Shown piece after piece: positions 33,106-42,381 of a stretch of 44,700 nucleotides of DNA. The position numbers and the translations under genes were made by a program. Within the stretch, counting starts at the first letter, position 1, and each line of letters opens with the position of its first letter. The notes below the pieces were generated by a model. The model did no database searches. It was not told the DNA's origin and saw only the letters and a list, made by a program, of their open reading frames with translations. Where the stretch lies: contig CAVHRT010000004.1 in assembly GCA_963638355.1 (NCBI GenBank), positions 1 to 44,700 on the forward strand, in the 5' to 3' direction. The stretch comes from W0P28-013 sp963638355. GTDB lineage: Bacteria; Bacteroidota; Bacteroidia; Bacteroidales; Paludibacteraceae.

Positions 33106-35709
33106 TTATTTACCTGTGATTATTCGCTTAATTTCGTTGAGTTTGTTCAAGGCTTCGATTGGTGTGAGATTGTTGATGTCGGCATTTTTTATCTCGTCGC
33201 GGATTTGCACTAGCACGGGATCGTCGAGTTGGAAGAACGACAACTGCATGCCTTCGCGAACAGGTGCGCCATCGAGATTTTTGGTTACATCCACATTTTG
33301 GCGACTATTTTGCTCCAGTTGTGCCAGAATTTCGTTAGCGCGCGTCACCACCGACTTGGGCATGCCCGCCAATTTCGCCACATGAATACCGAAACTATGT
33401 TCGCTGCCACCACGCACCAGTTTGCGCATGAAAATCACTCTCTTATCGACCTCTTTTACCGAAACATTGTAATTTTTGATGCGCGGATAGGAACGTTCCA
33501 TCTCGTTCAACTCGTGATAGTGCGTTGCGAAAAGCGTTTTGGCACGGCAGTTGGCGCGCTCGTGAATGTACTCCACAATGGCCCACGCAATGGAGATGCC
33601 GTCGTATGTGCTAGTGCCGCGCCCAAGTTCGTCGAACAAGATGAGGCTACGATGCGAGATGTTGTTCAGAATGCTTGCTGCTTCGCTCATTTCGACCATG
33701 AAAGTGCTTTCGCCGAGCGAGATGTTGTCGCTGGCACCGACGCGCGTAAAAATCTTGTCGACCACGCCAATGGTGGCGCTATCGGCAGGCACGAAACAGC
33801 CAATCTGCGCCATCAGAACAATCAGAGCCGTTTGGCGCAAAAGGGCAGATTTACCAGCCATGTTCGGACCAGTGATGATGATGATTTGCTGCGTTTCGCT
33901 ATCGAGATAGACATCGTTCGGCACATACGCCTCGCCCGCCGGCAGTTGCCGCTCAATCACAGGATGGCGACCCTGTTTTATGTCGATAATATCTTCGTCG
34001 TTCACCACAGGACATTGGTAGCCATACTCCTCCGACGCCTGCGCAAACGAGAGCAAGCAGTCGAGTTGCGCCACAATGTTGCAGTCGATTTGAATTGGCG
34101 GAATATATTCGGCAACAGCTTGTACGAGTTCGCTGAAAATTCGCGATTCGATGGCAAGAATTTTCTCCTCGGCACCGAGAATTTTCTCCTCGTAATCCTT
34201 CAATTCTTGCGTGATGTAGCGTTCAGCCTCGGTGAGCGTCTGTTTGCGAATCCAATCGGAAGGCACGCGATTTTTGTAGGTATTGCGCACCTCGATGTAG
34301 TAGCCAAACACATTGTTGTAGCCGATTTTCAGGCTTGGAATGTCGGTGAGTTCGGCTTCGCGACGCTGAATTTTTTGCAGATAATCTTTGCCAGATGACG
34401 AAACATCGCGCAGATCATCGAGTTCCTTGTCGACGCCACGAGTTATCACGCCGCCTTTGTTCAGCACGGTTGGCGGATTGTCGGTAAGCGTTTGGGCAAT
34501 ACGTTCGCGAATGAGTGCGCAAGCGTTGAGTTGTTCGCCAAAGCGCTGCAGCATTGGATTTTTAGTGTTGGAACAGAGTTTTTTTATCGGTTCGATGGCC
34601 TCGAGTGCGTAACGCAACTGCCCCACTTCGCGCGGTGTGATGCGCCCCACTGCCACTTTCGACAGAATGCGTTCCAAATCGCCCATGGTTGCGAGCAAAT
34701 CGGCTATAGTGTGCCGCATTTTTGGATATTTGAAGAAATGCGAAACCACGCTCAAACGATCTTCGATGGGTTTCACATCTTTCAGCGGGAACGAGATCCA
34801 ACGCCGGAGCATGCGTCCACCCATTGGCGTGAGTGTCTTATCGATGACCGAGCAGAGCGTGCGCGCGCCTTCGCCCGTGGCGCTGAACAGTTCCAGATTG
34901 CGCACGGTGAATTTATCGAGCCAAACGAAACGCTCCGTCTCGATACGCGACAATGTGGTGATGTGGCTTATTTGCTGATGGTGCGTAGCGTCGAGGTAAT
35001 AAAGCACTGCGCCAGCCGCTATCACACCCAGAGTCATCTCTTCGATGCCGAAACCTTTCAGATTTTGCACCTCGAAATGCTTTTGCAGTCTATCGTGCGC
35101 TGCCTCGGAAGTGAAGACCCAATCGTCCTGCTCCTGCGTGTGAAAACGATTGCCAAATGCCGCCTCGAAATCGCGACGCTTGCCATATTCGTAGAGCACC
35201 TCTTTGGGCGCGAAACTGCTCAAAAGTTTTTCAACATAATCCAGTGCGCCCTCGCCAACCAGAAATTCGCCCGTCGAGATATCGAGAAACGAAACACCAG
35301 CGCGATCGTCTTTCAAATGAACTGCAGCAAGGAAGTTATTTTCCTTTACGCTAAGCACATTGTCGTTGGTTGCCACGCCGGGCGTAACCAATTCGGTGAT
35401 GCCGCGTTTTACCAGTTTTTTGGTCAGTTTCGGATCTTCCAGTTGATCGCAGATGGCCACGCGCAGCCCAGCACGCACAAGTTTTGGCAGATAGGTATCG
35501 AGTGCATGATGCGGGAAACCAGCCATGGCAGGCGCATTCACATCTTTGCTCGACCGCTTGGTGAGCGTGATGCCCAAGATTTCGGCTGCAGTTTCTGCAT
35601 CTTTGTCGTATGTCTCATAAAAATCGCCACAACGAAACAAAACGATGGCATCGGGATATTGATTCTTCACATCGAAGAACTGTTTCATCATTGGCGTGAG
35701 TTTGTCCAT
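33106..35709 (-). CDS. mutS: DNA mismatch repair ATPase MutS
   Basis: Recognises base mismatches and small loops and starts mismatch repair with MutL. The 867-residue product is standard MutS1. The N-terminal mismatch-binding domain begins TPMMKQFFDVKNQYPDAIVL; FRCGDFYETYDKDA carries the Phe-x-Glu pair (FYE). The connector, lever and clamp domains follow. The ATPase has Walker A GPNMAGKS near 614-621, GASDNISLGESTFMVEM, Walker B LILFDELGRGTSTYDG, and the ATHYHEL switch. The C-terminal helix-turn-helix ends NEIKRIITGK. No mutL is in the window. Everything looks intact. Confidence 0.97.
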   Translation of the reverse strand: MDKLTPMMKQFFDVKNQYPDAIVLFRCGDFYETYDKDAETAAEILGITLTKRSSKDVNAPAMAGFPHHALDTYLPKLVRAGLRVAICDQLEDPKLTKKLVKRGITELVTPGVATNDNVLSVKENNFLAAVHLKDDRAGVSFLDISTGEFLVGEGALDYVEKLLSSFAPKEVLYEYGKRRDFEAAFGNRFHTQEQDDWVFTSEAAHDRLQKHFEVQNLKGFGIEEMTLGVIAAGAVLYYLDATHHQQISHITTLSRIETERFVWLDKFTVRNLELFSATGEGARTLCSVIDKTLTPMGGRMLRRWISFPLKDVKPIEDRLSVVSHFFKYPKMRHTIADLLATMGDLERILSKVAVGRITPREVGQLRYALEAIEPIKKLCSNTKNPMLQRFGEQLNACALIRERIAQTLTDNPPTVLNKGGVITRGVDKELDDLRDVSSSGKDYLQKIQRREAELTDIPSLKIGYNNVFGYYIEVRNTYKNRVPSDWIRKQTLTEAERYITQELKDYEEKILGAEEKILAIESRIFSELVQAVAEYIPPIQIDCNIVAQLDCLLSFAQASEEYGYQCPVVNDEDIIDIKQGRHPVIERQLPAGEAYVPNDVYLDSETQQIIIITGPNMAGKSALLRQTALIVLMAQIGCFVPADSATIGVVDKIFTRVGASDNISLGESTFMVEMSEAASILNNISHRSLILFDELGRGTSTYDGISIAWAIVEYIHERANCRAKTLFATHYHELNEMERSYPRIKNYNVSVKEVDKRVIFMRKLVRGGSEHSFGIHVAKLAGMPKSVVTRANEILAQLEQNSRQNVDVTKNLDGAPVREGMQLSFFQLDDPVLVQIRDEIKNADINNLTPIEALNKLNEIKRIITGK

Positions 35710-35786
35710 AACAAGTAGTTTCTAATAGTTTTTTTGCTTCGCAAAGTTTCTAAGTTTTTGCCACAAATAATTGAGCAATTGGAAAT

Positions 35787-35834
35787 TAAATAATTAAATA
35801 ATTTTATTATTCATTATTTATTTTTAATTATTTA
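35787..35834. repeat. AT-only inverted repeat between the polysaccharide locus and mutS
   Basis: A 12-bp perfect inverted repeat: TAAATAATTAAA at 35787-35798 and TTTAATTATTTA at 35823-35834, loop 24 bases, entirely A and T. It follows the last polysaccharide gene on the minus strand. It may act as a weak terminator; no GC stem is present. The rest of 35710-35786 is TTTCTAA/GCTTCGC-type repeat DNA. Confidence 0.5.
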
Positions 35835-35843
35835 TTCCAACAT

Positions 35844-37364
35844 TTAGTGGCTGCGGGCGCGTTTTATCAGGATATTGTAAAGAATTTTCCAAAAATAGAT
35901 GTTGTCGGTAACGAAGCAGCCGCGGCGTTCGCACATTTCGAGATAGCGCATTTCGGAGGCCTGAATTTCGTCGAGCGTCTTGGGCATATCGGCATAGAAA
36001 GGCGGCAAAAGTCCCGGTTTGAAATGCGTTCGTTTTTCTTGTAACTCCTTGCTATACAGGCTGTAATACTGTGCGCTGAGTGGTCGCACGCCAACCAATT
36101 TCATCTCGCCACGACAAAGGTTGATAATCATTGGCAACTCGTCGAGCCAAGTGCGGCGGAGGAACTTTCCGAGCGTCGACACACGAATGTCGTCGGCAAT
36201 TTTTCCGCCCTCGCGCAGGTGATGATGGTCGTACATGTATTGCTGTAGATATTCGGCATAAGGGTGCATGGTGCGCAGTTTGTACACGTAGAAATAGTGC
36301 CCATTTTTGCCGATTCGGCGCAGTTTGATGAGCGGTCCATAGCGACGACGCATCTGCTCGTGCGGCTGTTGCGTGCGCTCCGCCACAACCACAGTCAAAC
36401 CATCAATTTCGGCATGGTCGAGCACGGCAAATCCGCAATAGTAAAGTCTTCCGAGCACTTCGGTTTTGGTCAGCACGCGGTTGCGCCCCTTGGTGATGTC
36501 GTAGTAGAGTCGGTTGGTGAGAAAAAGTTTCGGCACTACCCTTTTGATGATGAAATCGAAGCCGTACATCACCCAGCCGATGCCCATTGGCCACGCTTGT
36601 AGCAGACGATTTTTGCGTGTCGACCGCGATTCGAAGAGGAAAACTACGCGACCATTGTCGGGCAATGTGGCGTTGGCAGCGCAAAACATTTTGTTGATGC
36701 CGCGAATGTTGTTCAGTTTTTCGAGGTTCACTATGGCATCGTAGCGAAACGCAGGCCACGCGTTGTAATTGAACACGCTTCCGGTAGAGATAATGAGCGT
36801 GTTACTGTTCGCCACATCGATGTGCTGCGCGATGTAGTGCATCACATTTTCGGTGGTAATTTCGGCACCCGAAGCCATTTTTTCAGCCACAGCCTCATCG
36901 CTCAAACGTTGTGCAGGTTGCAGCACAGTAGCGGGTTCACGTTTGTCGAACACTTGCGGCTGTTCATCGATATAGGCGGTGTAGTAGAAAATATGCACTG
37001 CGCCAACAATCAGCAGATTTTGCAAAAATACCGCCAGGATGAGCGACGAAGTTTGCAGCACCGAGAATTCAATCAGGTCGAAATAGGCGCAAGCGAGTGA
37101 CACAGCCAGCGTGCAGAGTGCAGTCAGCGTGAGGCGCATCACCGAGCGGCGGTAACGACTCTCTTTGAGCGGACGATATTTGCTGCAGATGTAGCCAAAC
37201 ACCGCCCAAATGCCGCCGACAATCAGAAAAATGTCGCCATAGCGCGCCAGAAAGAACCGCTTGGAATAGTCTTTCAGCAGATAAAACGAACCGAATGCTA
37301 TCAAGAAATAGCACAAATCGGCCAACAAAAGTCGCCAACTCGGTATGTAAAATCGTTTTTTCAT
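35844..37364 (-). CDS. Polyprenyl-phosphate sugar-phosphate transferase with unusual middle domain
   Basis: Likely initiates a surface polysaccharide by moving a sugar phosphate from UDP-sugar to undecaprenyl phosphate. The 506-residue protein has about four transmembrane helices in residues 11-130, a soluble region at about 160-335, and a bacterial-sugar-transferase core at about 342-470. The core shows GPLIKLRRIGKNGHYFYVYK, LRTMHP, the catalytic Asp-Glu pair (Asp408, Glu409) in WLDELPMIINLCRGEMKLVG, and VRPLS. Two oddities: the re-entrant helix with KRxxD that normally opens the core is not visible directly before it, and the middle region (YDAIVNLEKLNNI, PDNGRVVFLFES, VLGRLYYCGFAV) resembles a Rossmann or methyltransferase fold. 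Its ATG directly follows the deacetylase stop. Confidence 0.82.
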   Translation of the reverse strand: MKKRFYIPSWRLLLADLCYFLIAFGSFYLLKDYSKRFFLARYGDIFLIVGGIWAVFGYICSKYRPLKESRYRRSVMRLTLTALCTLAVSLACAYFDLIEFSVLQTSSLILAVFLQNLLIVGAVHIFYYTAYIDEQPQVFDKREPATVLQPAQRLSDEAVAEKMASGAEITTENVMHYIAQHIDVANSNTLIISTGSVFNYNAWPAFRYDAIVNLEKLNNIRGINKMFCAANATLPDNGRVVFLFESRSTRKNRLLQAWPMGIGWVMYGFDFIIKRVVPKLFLTNRLYYDITKGRNRVLTKTEVLGRLYYCGFAVLDHAEIDGLTVVVAERTQQPHEQMRRRYGPLIKLRRIGKNGHYFYVYKLRTMHPYAEYLQQYMYDHHHLREGGKIADDIRVSTLGKFLRRTWLDELPMIINLCRGEMKLVGVRPLSAQYYSLYSKELQEKRTHFKPGLLPPFYADMPKTLDEIQASEMRYLEMCERRGCFVTDNIYFWKILYNILIKRARSH

Positions 37365-38153
37365 CTATTTTTTTGACATGACAATCAATCTCTTCACGCA
37401 ATTTTTGGCGTGTTGGAGCAACAATTCTTTGAGCCATGCGGTGCGATTGTCGGTCCAACGTTGCGGGTGCGTGGTCATCATGATGTGAGGCGGCAATGTG
37501 CCCTGTTCGGCTGCCGCGACAATATCGCTTGTGTGGCGATAGACCCAACCGCGCTGCGTCCACTGCTCCTGATGCACGGGGATTTTGTCGCGCAAGCTCA
37601 CTTTGTAACCGTCCCAGCGGCGACCAGTGTCGGTCAAATAGAACACATCACCAAAATCGACATCGAAATAGGGTTCGCCAACGATGCCAAAACTGCGGTA
37701 GCTGCACGACTGCCAGAGCGCGCGTCCATCGTACTTGCTGCGCGGCGCGCCATGCATGCAGATGGTTCGCACAGGGTAAAATTGCCGAAAATAGCGCAAC
37801 CATTCGGCAAAATGCTCTTGTGCTGCAGCCACATTGCCATGGCAGAGCGAAAGATCCTCGTAGTGGTAGCCAATTTCGTGACCAAGTGCAGCAATCTGCT
37901 TGATTATTTCGGGTTGATTGCTCTCTGCGCCAACGCGGAAATAGTAACTCGCGCGAGCACCGATTTCGGCTTCGAGTTGTGCCACACGCAGCGAATTTTC
38001 GGGACGCGCATCCACATCGTGTCGCAAAATTACGAATTTTTCGTGAGTGCTAGCGACGCGCCCATCGCAATAATCGGCAAAAGTAACAAAAACATAGCCA
38101 AAATTTTTCAGCGTCGAAAGCAGTTGGCGATATGTTGAGAGGGTGAAGTCCAT
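37365..38153 (-). CDS. NodB-like polysaccharide deacetylase family protein
   Basis: A 262-residue protein resembling carbohydrate esterase 4 (NodB) enzymes. RHDVD at 44-48 supplies the general-base/metal aspartate pair. GHEIGYHYE at 91-99 corresponds to the HxxxH metal site (His92; His97). The C-terminal IMMTTHPQRW supplies the late catalytic His region. It has no signal peptide, so it probably acts in the cytoplasm on a lipid-linked or nucleotide sugar; this is an inference. It overlaps the DUF354 gene by one base (TAATG) and abuts the phosphotransferase gene, so it is translationally coupled on both sides. Substrate unknown. Confidence 0.8.
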   Translation of the reverse strand: MDFTLSTYRQLLSTLKNFGYVFVTFADYCDGRVASTHEKFVILRHDVDARPENSLRVAQLEAEIGARASYYFRVGAESNQPEIIKQIAALGHEIGYHYEDLSLCHGNVAAAQEHFAEWLRYFRQFYPVRTICMHGAPRSKYDGRALWQSCSYRSFGIVGEPYFDVDFGDVFYLTDTGRRWDGYKVSLRDKIPVHQEQWTQRGWVYRHTSDIVAAAEQGTLPPHIMMTTHPQRWTDNRTAWLKELLLQHAKNCVKRLIVMSKK

Positions 38154-39226
38154 TATTTGAAGCGATATTGATAGTCGGGATTGGTGCGCATTGTACGCTC
38201 GCTCTCTGGGTAATTTTCGACAAACCAGACGAGAAATGAGGTAACATCGATGTGTTCATCGAGCATTTTTTGATAGTTCGGCAGCGTGCGTTCGGAGCGT
38301 TGCAACAGTTCCACGCCACGCGCAATTGCCCGCGATTGATCGTCCAGACTTTCGGAGAAATTGAAGCAAAGTTCGTATTTCTTATCAAGTTCGGTGGTAT
38401 AGCGGCGCCCTGTATTGTCGATGTAGATGCCAGGAACGCCCATCATCACACCTTCGGAAACCATGGTGGCGCTTTCGCCAAAAATGAGCGATGCAAAAGC
38501 CATTGCGTGGTGCATGCGATCGGGCGCAATTGGGAAACGATACGGTTCAAACTCCGCAGGCAGCGGCTTTTCGGACGAAATGAAAACACGTCCATATTTC
38601 GAAAACTCAGCTATAGCGCGTCGTTTGTTTTCGAGGCTGATGCCGCTGTGTCCGCGATCGTGCGTAGCGTGCCACGACACAAAACGAACAATGGTGTATT
38701 TTTCGCCAGCCTTCACGCCAAGCTCAACGAGCACCGAGGCATCGGGCGAAAAGCGATTTGGATGCAGATAGAGCAATTCGTTGTAGCCCGCATAGCGCAG
38801 CACTTTGCACGAATGTAGCGGATGGTCGTAGTTCGATGTGAGAATGACGCTTGTAAACGGCTCGTAAAGACGAATTTGCTCCAAATTGAAAGTATCTTCG
38901 AAAGTGATGTGCGGTTTACGCATAAGCCACGCCACATGCGATGCCGTGATGGAACCATGACTCACAAAAACATCGGGGCAAAAACGGTGTGCAATGCGCC
39001 ATTCGCGCCAATCGAAGCGAAGGAGATCGAACACCTTGCCAATGGTTGAGGTCGATTTTTTGCCAAAATTTACGAACTCGAAGCCGAATGTAGTCAGCAA
39101 CCGCACCTCGAACTCCTTGTCGCGACAAGTGAACGGCACATGATGTCCGCGCCGCTGCATTTCGTCGGCAAAATGGCGAAACATGTGCACATGTGCAGGG
39201 TGACCTATGTCGATAAGAATGTTCAT
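38153..39226 (-). CDS. DUF354 family glycosyltransferase-like protein
   Basis: A 357-residue protein with the DUF354 start MNILIDIGHPAHVHMFRHFA, followed by CRDKEFEVRLL, FVNFGKK and PDVFVSHGSITASHVAWLM. The C-terminal half includes FGESATMVSEGVMMGVPGIY, a GT-B-type sugar-nucleotide-binding signature like that of UDP-GlcNAc 2-epimerases and MurG-like enzymes. DUF354 proteins are usually found in polysaccharide loci and are thought to be glycosyltransferases; the reaction is unproven. Its ATG overlaps the stop of the FemAB-like gene by four bases. Confidence 0.82.
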   Translation of the reverse strand: MNILIDIGHPAHVHMFRHFADEMQRRGHHVPFTCRDKEFEVRLLTTFGFEFVNFGKKSTSTIGKVFDLLRFDWREWRIAHRFCPDVFVSHGSITASHVAWLMRKPHITFEDTFNLEQIRLYEPFTSVILTSNYDHPLHSCKVLRYAGYNELLYLHPNRFSPDASVLVELGVKAGEKYTIVRFVSWHATHDRGHSGISLENKRRAIAEFSKYGRVFISSEKPLPAEFEPYRFPIAPDRMHHAMAFASLIFGESATMVSEGVMMGVPGIYIDNTGRRYTTELDKKYELCFNFSESLDDQSRAIARGVELLQRSERTLPNYQKMLDEHIDVTSFLVWFVENYPESERTMRTNPDYQYRFK

Positions 39227-40224
39227 CTCATTTTCAGTATTTTCACTCCGAGTTTACCGATTTTATAGAGCGCAGGATTGCAAAGGTACAAATAACGACC
39301 GAATTCTACCAATTTTCCGCCAAAGCGCGCCTTGAAATCGCGCACACCATAGTCCTCGTCGGGCGTGCCAGCCCCCATCATATCGAAAATGGGCATGGCA
39401 TGTTGCGCTGCGTAACGAATGCCAGCGTAAGTGGCGAGCGATGACGGGAAAATATTTTTGTAAACACCATCGATGCCGCAAACGAACCACTCGTAAACCG
39501 CCTTACCTTCAAGGCAAACGCAGACAGTCCCGCCAATAATTTTGCCATTGAGTTCGACCAACAAAATGCGCCCCGACGGCAATGCGTAGAGTTTTTTGAA
39601 AAAATCGAACGAAAACAATGGCGTCTTCACTTTTGTGGTGTAGAGATGGTGAAGAATCTCGTAAAACTCCGCCACTTGCGCAGGCGTCGGATTTTCGACA
39701 ATCACTGCCCCATCGCGCAACGAAGTGCGAATGTCGCGCTTGCGCCCACGACCGAGATTGCCTTCGACCACCTCGAGTGACGAACAATCGACCTGAAAAT
39801 TGAGGTGCGGTTGATAAACAAATCCACAACGTTCGAAAATAGCACGCCAACGGCTGTAATCGCTGAAATTACGCGTTTCGATGTAGATGGCACGATGTTT
39901 CAAGTTTTCGGTAACCGCCACAAGCAACTGCTCGAGTGCCTCATCGCTAATATCGGCTGCAAGCAACGGACCGCCCACCACAATGGCGCGACGCGTGAAA
40001 AATTGTTTTATGACATTTGTTTCGTGCGTGATGTAACCCACCACAACGCCCGTCAAGCGATTATTCTCCTCGACCGCCACCACGAAGGGCGTCATCATTT
40101 CGGGCAGCGAGGCGAAAAAGTCGTATGCTTCGGGTGTCTGAAACCAAGTAGCCGTGGGTGATACGTCAACCAACGCTTGCCATTGATTGCGATCGAGTTG
40201 TTCTATGTCAGAAAAAAGTTTCAT
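39223..40224 (-). CDS. FemAB/BioF2-like GNAT acyltransferase
   Basis: A 333-residue protein with the double-GNAT layout of FemAB-like proteins. It starts with a substrate-grabbing half (WFQTPEAYDFFASLPEMMTP, RRAIVVGGPLL) and has the linker NLGRGRKRDIRTSLRDG near 155-172. The acceptor half (GRILLVELNGKIIGGTVCVC, YEWFVCGIDGVYKN, FDMMGAGTPDEDYGVRDFKA) carries the conserved FK.RFGG ending. Relatives add amino acids or acyl groups to cell-wall or surface-polysaccharide precursors. Its place between a glycosyltransferase fusion and a DUF354 transferase suggests that it decorates the polysaccharide. Acyl donor unknown. Confidence 0.85.
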   Translation of the reverse strand: MKLFSDIEQLDRNQWQALVDVSPTATWFQTPEAYDFFASLPEMMTPFVVAVEENNRLTGVVVGYITHETNVIKQFFTRRAIVVGGPLLAADISDEALEQLLVAVTENLKHRAIYIETRNFSDYSRWRAIFERCGFVYQPHLNFQVDCSSLEVVEGNLGRGRKRDIRTSLRDGAVIVENPTPAQVAEFYEILHHLYTTKVKTPLFSFDFFKKLYALPSGRILLVELNGKIIGGTVCVCLEGKAVYEWFVCGIDGVYKNIFPSSLATYAGIRYAAQHAMPIFDMMGAGTPDEDYGVRDFKARFGGKLVEFGRYLYLCNPALYKIGKLGVKILKMR

Positions 40225-40262
40225 TTTTTTGAGTAAAGAGTAAGAATAAAGACAAAAGACTG

Positions 40263-42332
40263 CTACTCCACTCCATTTTCAGCATTAAATTCGTCGATGG
40301 CGCGCCGCAAAGCACGAATGTAACCATCGCCAAATTTCACATCAGGTTCTAGATAATTGCCTTCGCCCCACTCGTTCCACGATTTAACAAACACGATCGG
40401 GCGTTTTTTGTGGTTGAGATAGGCAAAAGTCTCTTTGCAATGCAAATAAAATTGTTCTGGCGTGGCATTATGGAGTATGGTAGCTCCAGTGCCGCGGCGT
40501 GGCGTGTTGTCAAAATTCGGCAACAGCGTTGGTGCCACCCGCTGTTCGGCATAGAGCGGAGAGAGCAGTTTGTGGCGAATTTTGGCGTAATCGAATTTTG
40601 CCAATGGATGGCGAATGATTTGCGACATGAGCATGCGCAACGCACGACTGCTGTAGCGCATGGTGCGCGACCTTCCGAGCGACTCCACTTCCGATTTGCA
40701 GCAAAGCACCGTCTCGTCGCAAAGCCTATGACGTGGGTTACCAATGCGCGAAGCATCGTCCACATAACTCATAAAGAAGAACTGCGGCAAGCCATTCTGC
40801 ACAGCCAACTGCTGCCAACGCGCCATCATCTTTTCAACTTGCGGAATGTTTTCAATCTTGTAGAAGACGAACACCAATCGCCCATCGATGCGGTAGTAGC
40901 GCGGATCGCGAAAAATATGCAGGAGCGAATGAAAATGTTCGTCCCATTCATCTTGCTCGCCATAATCGACGCTGAGCAGCACACTCATGTCGAGAACACT
41001 GCGGTTGGCATCCCAAGTTTTTTTGTACCAAGTATGATTCGCCCAACAGAGGCAGAAAGGCATGTCGGGTTCGCCCAAGCGCACCACTTCGTTCAGCGGC
41101 AATTCTAGCATTTGGCGCCCATGTCCGAACCAATAGTGATAGTAGCAAAATGCCGAAATTCCAGCTTTGTGCGCCAATTCAGCTTGCTGCCGACGCGTTT
41201 CGGCATTGCGCAGGTCGTAATAGCCAAGATCGGCAGGCTCTTGCGGCTGATAATGTCCTTTGAACAGCGGATGCGACTTGCGCACATTGGTCCACTCCGT
41301 AAAACCTTTGCCGTACCACTCATCATTCTCTTTGGTGGGATAGTATTGCGGCAGATAGAAGGCAATGGTTTCCAATTTTTTTCTATCGCTAGCCATTGGC
41401 GCATGACCAAGCACCACATCGTAGATAGAGACAATACGCTGCGCCACGGCAGAATTATCAAGATTTAGCAGTTCTATGCGCTCTCGGCCATTGCTGCGTC
41501 TACCATCGCGAAGCACATCGGTGATGCGGTCGGCGATCTCCTGCGGATCGAAACTGGTGGCATACGAATTGCGCACGCCACTGAGCAGATAGGCAATGTC
41601 GGCTACATCGGTTGCCACCACTGGGCAATTGCAAGCCATGGCCTCCTTCACCACTTGCGGCGAACCTTCGCTCTTGGTCGGCAAAAGCATCACATCACAA
41701 GCGCAGAGCAAAAGATTTACCTGCTCACGATTCCAGCCGCTCATCTCTATCAGATTGACTGGGAAACCAAGCCTATCGACTGCCTTGCGCGCAAGCGCCA
41801 CATTTTTTCGAAGATTGCTAAATGCGCCACCAAACAAGATATTTGGTCTATCGGTAGGCAAACCCATGCGTGCAATGGCTTCAGCTTTTGGCACAAGTGG
41901 CTGCTGATTGAGCCAGATGCCACACGGCTGAAATGCGTAATGTTTCGGTTTAGGTGATAGTTGGTCGTAGATGTGGCGCGCAACAAAAATGTTGTATGCA
42001 CTACGCCGCAACGCAAGGCGCGACACCAATCTACCGTACCAAGTGAGCGTTTCGCCATTGTGGTAGGTCGTAACCACTGGAACCAAACGCTGCAACACCG
42101 CCAGCGCACCCGACATGCCATAGTGCGCATGCACCACATCGGGACGTTCGGCACGAATTACCTGTTTCAAACGACGCAAATTGCTAAGGTAGCCCCAAAG
42201 TCCACGACCTTTGATGGCAAAATATGCCACCTCGACGCCTTGCTGCTTGAGCGCATTGCCTTGCTCGTTGACGAACACATACGAAAATTGTCCGTCGCCG
42301 TGATTGCCGCTGTAAACAAGTAGTGCTTTCAT
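40263..42332 (-). CDS. GT4 glycosyltransferase fused to WbsX (GH99-like) domain
   Basis: A 689-residue two-domain protein. Residues 1-310 form a GT-B fold of family GT4: VVHAHYGMSG near 67-74, and SEGSPQVVKEAMACNCPVVA at 221-240 with the nucleotide-sugar Glu pair. Residues about 322-689 form a WbsX domain: AFYLPQYYPTKENDEWYGKG, FTEWTNV, GISAFCYYHYWF, LCWANHTW, and FVKSWNEWGEGNYLEPD. WbsX proteins accompany O-antigen and rhamnose-rich polysaccharide loci; the fold resembles GH99 endo-mannosidases but activity is unproven. The ATG at 42332 begins the GT4 domain cleanly. It is separated by 38 bases from the FemAB-like gene and by a tandem-repeat spacer (42382-42430) from the membrane protein. 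Confidence 0.9.
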   Translation of the reverse strand: MKALLVYSGNHGDGQFSYVFVNEQGNALKQQGVEVAYFAIKGRGLWGYLSNLRRLKQVIRAERPDVVHAHYGMSGALAVLQRLVPVVTTYHNGETLTWYGRLVSRLALRRSAYNIFVARHIYDQLSPKPKHYAFQPCGIWLNQQPLVPKAEAIARMGLPTDRPNILFGGAFSNLRKNVALARKAVDRLGFPVNLIEMSGWNREQVNLLLCACDVMLLPTKSEGSPQVVKEAMACNCPVVATDVADIAYLLSGVRNSYATSFDPQEIADRITDVLRDGRRSNGRERIELLNLDNSAVAQRIVSIYDVVLGHAPMASDRKKLETIAFYLPQYYPTKENDEWYGKGFTEWTNVRKSHPLFKGHYQPQEPADLGYYDLRNAETRRQQAELAHKAGISAFCYYHYWFGHGRQMLELPLNEVVRLGEPDMPFCLCWANHTWYKKTWDANRSVLDMSVLLSVDYGEQDEWDEHFHSLLHIFRDPRYYRIDGRLVFVFYKIENIPQVEKMMARWQQLAVQNGLPQFFFMSYVDDASRIGNPRHRLCDETVLCCKSEVESLGRSRTMRYSSRALRMLMSQIIRHPLAKFDYAKIRHKLLSPLYAEQRVAPTLLPNFDNTPRRGTGATILHNATPEQFYLHCKETFAYLNHKKRPIVFVKSWNEWGEGNYLEPDVKFGDGYIRALRRAIDEFNAENGVE

Positions 42333-42381
42333 GTGTGAGAAGTGTATAAAGTCAGAAAGTGAAAAGTGTATAAAGTAGAAA

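Noticed and set aside
34492..35718. 408-codon plus-strand frame opposite mutS
   Set aside because: Antisense shadow of intact mutS with no recognisable protein feature.
35780..35835. AT-rich stretch as a replication origin
   Set aside because: No DnaA-box cluster, dnaA or dnaN nearby; better explained as AT-rich spacer with an inverted repeat.
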